Below are positions 13,973 through 17,866 of a stretch of DNA of 17,866 bases, in pieces (positions within the stretch are counted from its first letter, which is position 1; every line of letters begins with the position of its first letter). Source of the DNA: Porticoccus litoralis (GTDB lineage: Bacteria; Pseudomonadota; Gammaproteobacteria; Pseudomonadales; Porticoccaceae); assembly GCF_030676955.1 (NCBI RefSeq), contig NZ_JAUUUU010000008.1:1-17866 (forward strand). Reading direction: 5' to 3'. The notes under the pieces are model-generated. The model saw nothing but the letters and a program-made list of their open reading frames with translations. It did no database searches and was not told the DNA's origin. A program made the position numbers and the translations under genes.

Positions 13973-14443
13973 ATGCCTAGAAGAAGAGTTGTCGCTAAGC
14001 GCGAAATTCTGCCAGATCCTAAGTTTGGCAATGTCACGCTGGCAAAGTTTATGAACCACGTCATGGTCAGCGGTAAAAAATCCGTTGCAGAGCGCATTGT
14101 TTACGGTGCACTTGACCTGGTAGAAAGCCGTTTGAAAGAAGAGCCGGTGGCGGTATTTGAAACTGCCCTGGACAATATCGCCCCGATGGTGGAAGTGAAG
14201 TCACGTCGTGTTGGTGGTGCGACCTATCAGGTGCCGGTAGAGGTTCGTCCCTCACGCCGTGCCGCACTGGCCATGCGCTGGATGGTAGACTACGCCCGCA
14301 ATCGTGGTGAGAAGTCCATGTCTCAGCGTCTTGCCGGTGAAATCATTGATGCCTACCAGAGTAAAGGCGGCGCAGTGAAGAAACGTGAAGACGTCCACCG
14401 TATGGCTGAAGCCAACAAGGCGTTCTCACACTTCCGATTCTAA
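13973..14443 (+). CDS. rpsG: 30S ribosomal protein S7
   Basis: S7 is a primary 16S rRNA-binding protein that nucleates assembly of the 30S head and lies by the E-site tRNA; free S7 represses str operon translation. The 156-residue product opens with MPRRRVVAKREILPDPKFGN, has the helical core with VSGKKSVAERIVYGAL and the beta-hairpin region KSRRVGGATYQVPVEVRPSRR at about residues 75-95, and ends FSHFRF. Length is standard for most bacteria. The ribosome site is modest (AAGAG, 7 nt before the ATG), consistent with a gene whose translation relies partly on coupling to rpsL. A terminator-like hairpin follows 30 bp after the stop codon. Confidence 0.98.
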   Translation: MPRRRVVAKREILPDPKFGNVTLAKFMNHVMVSGKKSVAERIVYGALDLVESRLKEEPVAVFETALDNIAPMVEVKSRRVGGATYQVPVEVRPSRRAALAMRWMVDYARNRGEKSMSQRLAGEIIDAYQSKGGAVKKREDVHRMAEANKAFSHFRF

Positions 14444-14473
14444 TCGCAGTATCGGAACGTTAAGGTATCCCAG

Positions 14474-14509
14474 AAGGGTAGCTGTCTGCAGCTACCCTTT
14501 TGTGGTTTT
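14474..14509 (+). terminator. Intrinsic-terminator-like hairpin between rpsG and fusA
   Basis: AAGGGTAGCTG (14474-14484) pairs perfectly over 11 bp with CAGCTACCCTT (14489-14499) around a TCTG loop, and the T tract continues as TTTGTGGTTTT. Stem strength and T-rich tail make it the clearest intrinsic terminator in the window, yet it lies inside the str gene group, 28 nt before the fusA start. Partial termination or a second promoter in the 3' part of rpsG is implied; I see no definite promoter. Confidence 0.72.
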
Positions 14510-14537
14510 AAGATGAATGTTTTTGGGGGAAAGACCT

Positions 14538-16643
14538 GTGGCGCGTAAGACACCCATTACCCGTTATCGCAATATCGGCATTTGTGCCCACGTAGATGCG
14601 GGGAAGACCACCACGACGGAGCGTGTGCTTTTCTATACTGGCCTGTCGCACAAGATTGGCGAGGTGCATGACGGTGCGGCGACCATGGACTGGATGGAGC
14701 AGGAGCAGGAGCGGGGTATTACCATCACCTCGGCGGCTACCACCTGTTTCTGGTCGGGTATGCAGCAACAATTCCCTCAACACCGGATCAACATCATCGA
14801 TACCCCCGGGCACGTGGACTTCACCATTGAGGTCGAGCGCTCCCTGCGGGTGCTGGATGGTGCCGTGGTGGTGCTGTGTGGCTCCTCCGGGGTCCAGCCG
14901 CAAACAGAAACAGTGTGGCGCCAGGCGAATAAATATGAAGTGCCGCGCATGGTGTTTGTCAACAAGATGGACCGGGCTGGTGCCGACTTCATGCGAGTGG
15001 TTGATCAGCTGAAAAAGCGTCTCGGTGCCAATGCCGTTCCCCTGCAAATGACAATTGGGTCTGAAGAGCACTTTAAGGGTGTTGTCGACCTGGTGAAGAT
15101 GAAGGCCATTTTGTGGAATGAATCTGATCAGGGGATGACCTTCGACTACGCAGATATTCCGGATGACCTGCTTGATCAGTGCGAGGAAATGCGCGAGTAC
15201 ATGGTGGAAGCGGCAGCAGAAGCCAATGAAGAGCTGATGGAGAAATACCTCGAGGAAGGGGAGTTGACCGAAGATGAGATCAGGCAGGGTATTCGCCTGC
15301 GCACTTTGGCCAATGAAATTGTTCCGGTATTGGGCGGCTCAGCGTTCAAGAACAAGGGTGTTCAGGCCGTGCTTGACGCGGTGATTGAATACCTGCCTGC
15401 ACCCACAGAGGTGAAGGCTATTGATGGTGTGCTTGAAGATGGGGAAACCCACGATACCCGTGAGGCAGACGACAAGGCACCCTTCGCAGCGCTGGCATTC
15501 AAAATCGCCACCGACCCGTTTGTTGGCACCTTAACGTTCTTTCGCGTTTACTCCGGAACTTTGAATTCCGGGGATATGGTTTACAACCCGGTGAAGGGTA
15601 AGAAAGAGCGGATCGGTCGTATGGTGCAGATGCACGCCAACAACCGCGAGGAGATCAAGGAAGTGCTGGCTGGCGATATCGCAGCTGGAATTGGTCTGAA
15701 AGATGTCACTACAGGTGACACCCTCTGCGATATCAACAAGGTGATTACGCTGGAGCGTATGGAGTTTCCCGAACCGGTCATTTCCGTGGCTGTGGAACCG
15801 CGTTCCAAGGCGGATCAAGAAAAAATGGGTATTGCACTGGGCAAGCTGGCTCAGGAAGACCCATCTTTCCGGGTGAAAACAGATGAAGAAACCGGCCAGA
15901 CCATAATTTCCGGCATGGGTGAATTACACCTGGATATCCTCGTTGAGCGTATGCGCCGGGAGTTCAGCGTTGAGGCCAATATTGGTAAGCCGCAGGTGGC
16001 CTACCGCGAAGCCATTCGCAACACCTGCGAAATCGAGGGCAAGTTTGTTCGCCAGTCCGGCGGTCGTGGCCAGTACGGGCATGTCTGGGTTCGCTTTGAA
16101 CCGGGTGAAGATGCCGGTGCCGAAGGCCTGGAGTTTGTGAACGAAATTGTCGGGGGTACGGTGCCCAAGGAATACATCCCCGCTGTAGCCAAGGGTATTG
16201 AGGAGCAGATGCAGAATGGTGTGGTCGCCGGCTATCCGCTGCTTGGCTTGAAAGCGACACTTTACGATGGCTCATACCACGATGTGGACTCATCAGAGAT
16301 GGCCTTCAAGATCGCTGCATCCATGGCCACCAAGCAACTGGCCACCAGGGGCGGTGCAGTGCTGCTTGAGCCCATTATGAAAGTTGAGGTGGTTACGCCC
16401 GAGGAAAATATGGGCGATGTGGTGGGTGACCTGAACCGCCGCCGCGGTGTGATTCTGGGTATGGATGAAACTGTATCCGGCAAGGTAGTCAATTCTGAAG
16501 TGCCACTGGCGGAAATGTTCGGTTATGCCACCGACCTGCGCTCTGCCACCCAGGGTCGTGCCACCTTCACCATGGAGTTTGAGAAATACGCAGAAGCGCC
16601 GCGCAATGTCGCAGATGAAGTGATCGCCAAGAATATGCGTTAA
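14538..16643 (+). CDS. fusA: Elongation factor G
   Basis: EF-G is the GTPase that drives ribosomal translocation and, with RRF, ribosome recycling. I take the GTG at 14538 as start: GGGGGA at 14525-14530 lies 7 nt upstream and the protein then begins (V/M)ARKTPITRYRNIGICAHVDAGKT. An in-frame ATG at 14517 would add seven atypical residues and place the ribosome site inside the gene. The 701-residue product is the normal EF-G length. Domain I has the P-loop AHVDAGKT (17-24), the switch I EQERGITITSAAT, DTPGH with catalytic H92, and NKMD at 142-145. Domains II to V follow, with GMGELHLDI in domain III, QSGGRGQYGHV in domain IV and GSYHDVDSSEMAFK near its tip. It precedes tuf copy 2 by 29 bp, as in the classical str operon. 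Confidence 0.98.
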   Translation: MARKTPITRYRNIGICAHVDAGKTTTTERVLFYTGLSHKIGEVHDGAATMDWMEQEQERGITITSAATTCFWSGMQQQFPQHRINIIDTPGHVDFTIEVERSLRVLDGAVVVLCGSSGVQPQTETVWRQANKYEVPRMVFVNKMDRAGADFMRVVDQLKKRLGANAVPLQMTIGSEEHFKGVVDLVKMKAILWNESDQGMTFDYADIPDDLLDQCEEMREYMVEAAAEANEELMEKYLEEGELTEDEIRQGIRLRTLANEIVPVLGGSAFKNKGVQAVLDAVIEYLPAPTEVKAIDGVLEDGETHDTREADDKAPFAALAFKIATDPFVGTLTFFRVYSGTLNSGDMVYNPVKGKKERIGRMVQMHANNREEIKEVLAGDIAAGIGLKDVTTGDTLCDINKVITLERMEFPEPVISVAVEPRSKADQEKMGIALGKLAQEDPSFRVKTDEETGQTIISGMGELHLDILVERMRREFSVEANIGKPQVAYREAIRNTCEIEGKFVRQSGGRGQYGHVWVRFEPGEDAGAEGLEFVNEIVGGTVPKEYIPAVAKGIEEQMQNGVVAGYPLLGLKATLYDGSYHDVDSSEMAFKIAASMATKQLATRGGAVLLEPIMKVEVVTPEENMGDVVGDLNRRRGVILGMDETVSGKVVNSEVPLAEMFGYATDLRSATQGRATFTMEFEKYAEAPRNVADEVIAKNMR

Positions 16644-16672
16644 CTAAAATTTGATTTTGAGAGGACCTGGAA

Positions 16673-17866
16673 ATGGCAAAAGAAAAGTTTGAACGAAATA
16701 AGCCCCACGTAAACGTGGGTACGATTGGTCACGTAGACCATGGTAAAACGACGCTGACTGCGGCGCTGACGCGCGTGTGTGCGGAAGTCTGGGGTGGTAC
16801 AGCGGTGGCGTTTGACGGCATCGACAATGCACCGGAAGAGCGCGAGCGCGGTATTACCATTGCGACCTCCCACGTGGAATACGATTCACCGAACCGTCAC
16901 TACGCACACGTAGACTGTCCCGGACACGCTGACTATGTGAAAAACATGATCACTGGTGCGGCGCAGATGGACGGGGCGATCCTGGTTTGTTCTGCAGCGG
17001 ATGGCCCAATGCCACAAACCCGTGAGCACATCCTGCTGTCCCGTCAGGTAGGCGTACCTTATATTGTGGTCTTCCTGAACAAAGCCGACATGGTTGATGA
17101 CGAAGAGCTGCTGGAGCTGGTAGAGATGGAAGTTCGCGAACTTCTGGACCAGTACGACTTCCCGGGTGACGATACCCCGATCATCATCGGCTCTGCCCTG
17201 ATGGCGCTGGAAGGCAAAGACGATAACGAAATGGGCACTACCGCTGTTAAGAAGCTGGTAGAGACCCTGGACGAGTACATTCCGGAGCCGGAGCGCGCGA
17301 TTGACCAACCGTTCCTGATGCCGATCGAAGACGTATTCTCCATCTCTGGTCGCGGTACGGTAGTTACCGGTCGTGTAGAGCGCGGCATTATCAAAGTGGG
17401 CGAGGAAATCGAAATTGTCGGTATCCACGACACCACCAAGACCACCTGTACCGGTGTTGAGATGTTCCGCAAGCTGCTGGACGAAGGCCGTGCTGGTGAG
17501 AACGTTGGTGTACTGCTGCGCGGTACCAAGCGTGACGAAGTTGAGCGTGGTCAGGTACTGGCGAAGCCGGGCACCATTACCCCGCACACCAAGTTCGAAG
17601 CAGAAGTTTATGTGCTGTCCAAGGACGAAGGTGGCCGTCACACGCCGTTCTTCAAAGGCTACCGTCCGCAGTTCTACTTCCGTACCACTGACGTGACAGG
17701 TGCTTGTGAGCTGCCTGAAGGCGTTGAGATGGTCATGCCGGGCGACAACGTGCAGATGGTAGTGACGTTGATTGCACCGATTGCGATGGAAGATGGCTTG
17801 CGTTTTGCGATCCGTGAAGGTGGCCGTACTGTAGGCGCCGGCGTCGTCGCTAAAGTTATCGAGTAA
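16673..17866 (+). CDS. tufA: Elongation factor Tu, copy 2 (complete)
   Basis: This complete 397-residue EF-Tu delivers aminoacyl-tRNA to the ribosome. AGAGGA at 16660-16665, 7 nt before the ATG, gives the start. GTP-binding motifs are GHVDHGKT (19-26), DCPGH (81-85), NKAD (136-139) and SAL (174-176). Switch I reads RGITIATSHVEYD, with alanine where E. coli has asparagine (position 64); this variant I believe is known in other bacteria. NKAD replaces the NKCD of E. coli, as in Pseudomonas. From codon 4 to the stop codon the DNA matches bases 1-1185 with no difference seen. As the last gene of the str group behind fusA it takes the tufA name. In relatives rpsJ and the S10 operon follow, beyond this window. 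Confidence 0.98.
   Translation: MAKEKFERNKPHVNVGTIGHVDHGKTTLTAALTRVCAEVWGGTAVAFDGIDNAPEERERGITIATSHVEYDSPNRHYAHVDCPGHADYVKNMITGAAQMDGAILVCSAADGPMPQTREHILLSRQVGVPYIVVFLNKADMVDDEELLELVEMEVRELLDQYDFPGDDTPIIIGSALMALEGKDDNEMGTTAVKKLVETLDEYIPEPERAIDQPFLMPIEDVFSISGRGTVVTGRVERGIIKVGEEIEIVGIHDTTKTTCTGVEMFRKLLDEGRAGENVGVLLRGTKRDEVERGQVLAKPGTITPHTKFEAEVYVLSKDEGGRHTPFFKGYRPQFYFRTTDVTGACELPEGVEMVMPGDNVQMVVTLIAPIAMEDGLRFAIREGGRTVGAGVVAKVIE
16682..17866 (+). repeat. Direct repeat copy 2 (tuf)
   Basis: This is the second copy of the 1185-bp tract at 1-1185. It starts at codon 4 of this tuf and ends at the last base of its stop codon, which is also the last base of the window. The two copies have the same orientation and enclose 15.5 kb of essential genes, so recombination between them as direct repeats would excise those genes and should be lethal; conversion between them is tolerated. 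Confidence 0.95.

Noticed and set aside
14513..14548. A short frame (ATG AAT GTT ... TAA, 11 codons plus stop) overlapping the fusA start in another frame, a possible upstream peptide
   Set aside because: There is no convincing ribosome site before it, and the GGGGGA inside it serves the fusA GTG. Too little evidence to call.
1..17866. A plasmid, phage or novel mobile system suggested by the terminal repeats
   Set aside because: The repeats are duplicate tuf genes and every other gene is a universal housekeeping gene in standard order. There is no integrase, transposase, replication protein, terminase, att site or array.

Overview
The window is a core-genome segment, not an accessory region. 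It carries a set of transcription, translation and export genes, all on the + strand: tuf copy 1 (missing its first three codons), tRNA-Trp, secE, nusG, rplK, rplA, rplJ, rplL, rpoB, rpoC, rpsL, rpsG, fusA and tuf copy 2. The gene order (tuf / tRNA-Trp / secE-nusG / L11-L1-L10-L12-beta-beta' / S12-S7-EF-G-EF-Tu) and the look of the proteins (EF-Tu of 397 residues with a KDDNEMG insertion, 122-residue SecE, RpoC starting with TTG and KDLLNLLK) resemble Pseudomonas and its marine relatives from memory. I read it as a gammaproteobacterium of the Pseudomonadales/Cellvibrionales type; the genus cannot be settled from this window.

Layout. Bases 1-1185 are EF-Tu codons 4 to stop. A GC-rich hairpin and a complete tRNA-Trp (anticodon CCA, encoded CCA end) follow. 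secE and nusG are separated by 9 bp. rplK and rplA abut with no gap, behind a leader that resembles the 23S rRNA binding site of L1. A 274-bp leader carrying an L10-type autoregulatory RNA precedes rplJ (GTG start) and rplL. The 208-bp rplL-rpoB spacer holds four consecutive hairpins, one with the form of an intrinsic terminator, then rpoB and rpoC (TTG start) follow. Next come a terminator-like stem, a near-consensus sigma70 promoter, rpsL, rpsG, a second intrinsic-terminator-like hairpin, fusA (GTG start) and tuf copy 2, which ends on the last base of the window. No gene-free stretch exceeds 300 bases.

How the genes work together. The cluster supplies RNA polymerase beta and beta', the elongation factor NusG, the L11/L1/L10/L12 stalk proteins that recruit the GTPases, the 30S proteins S12 and S7, and the GTPases EF-G and EF-Tu. 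SecE is the small essential subunit of the Sec translocon. Regulation visible in the sequence is mostly RNA-level: ribosomal-protein feedback operators and partial terminators that would set ribosomal-protein against polymerase and factor synthesis.

The most notable structural fact is that the first 1185 and last 1185 bases are the same tuf sequence in direct orientation, with no difference seen on reading. This gives the window a false direct terminal repeat, likely an assembly-graph boundary effect and a trap for circular-element or virus callers. I found no mobile element, CRISPR array, defence system, unknown protein or other candidate for a previously undescribed system. The items worth a second look are RNA control elements and the tuf repeat.
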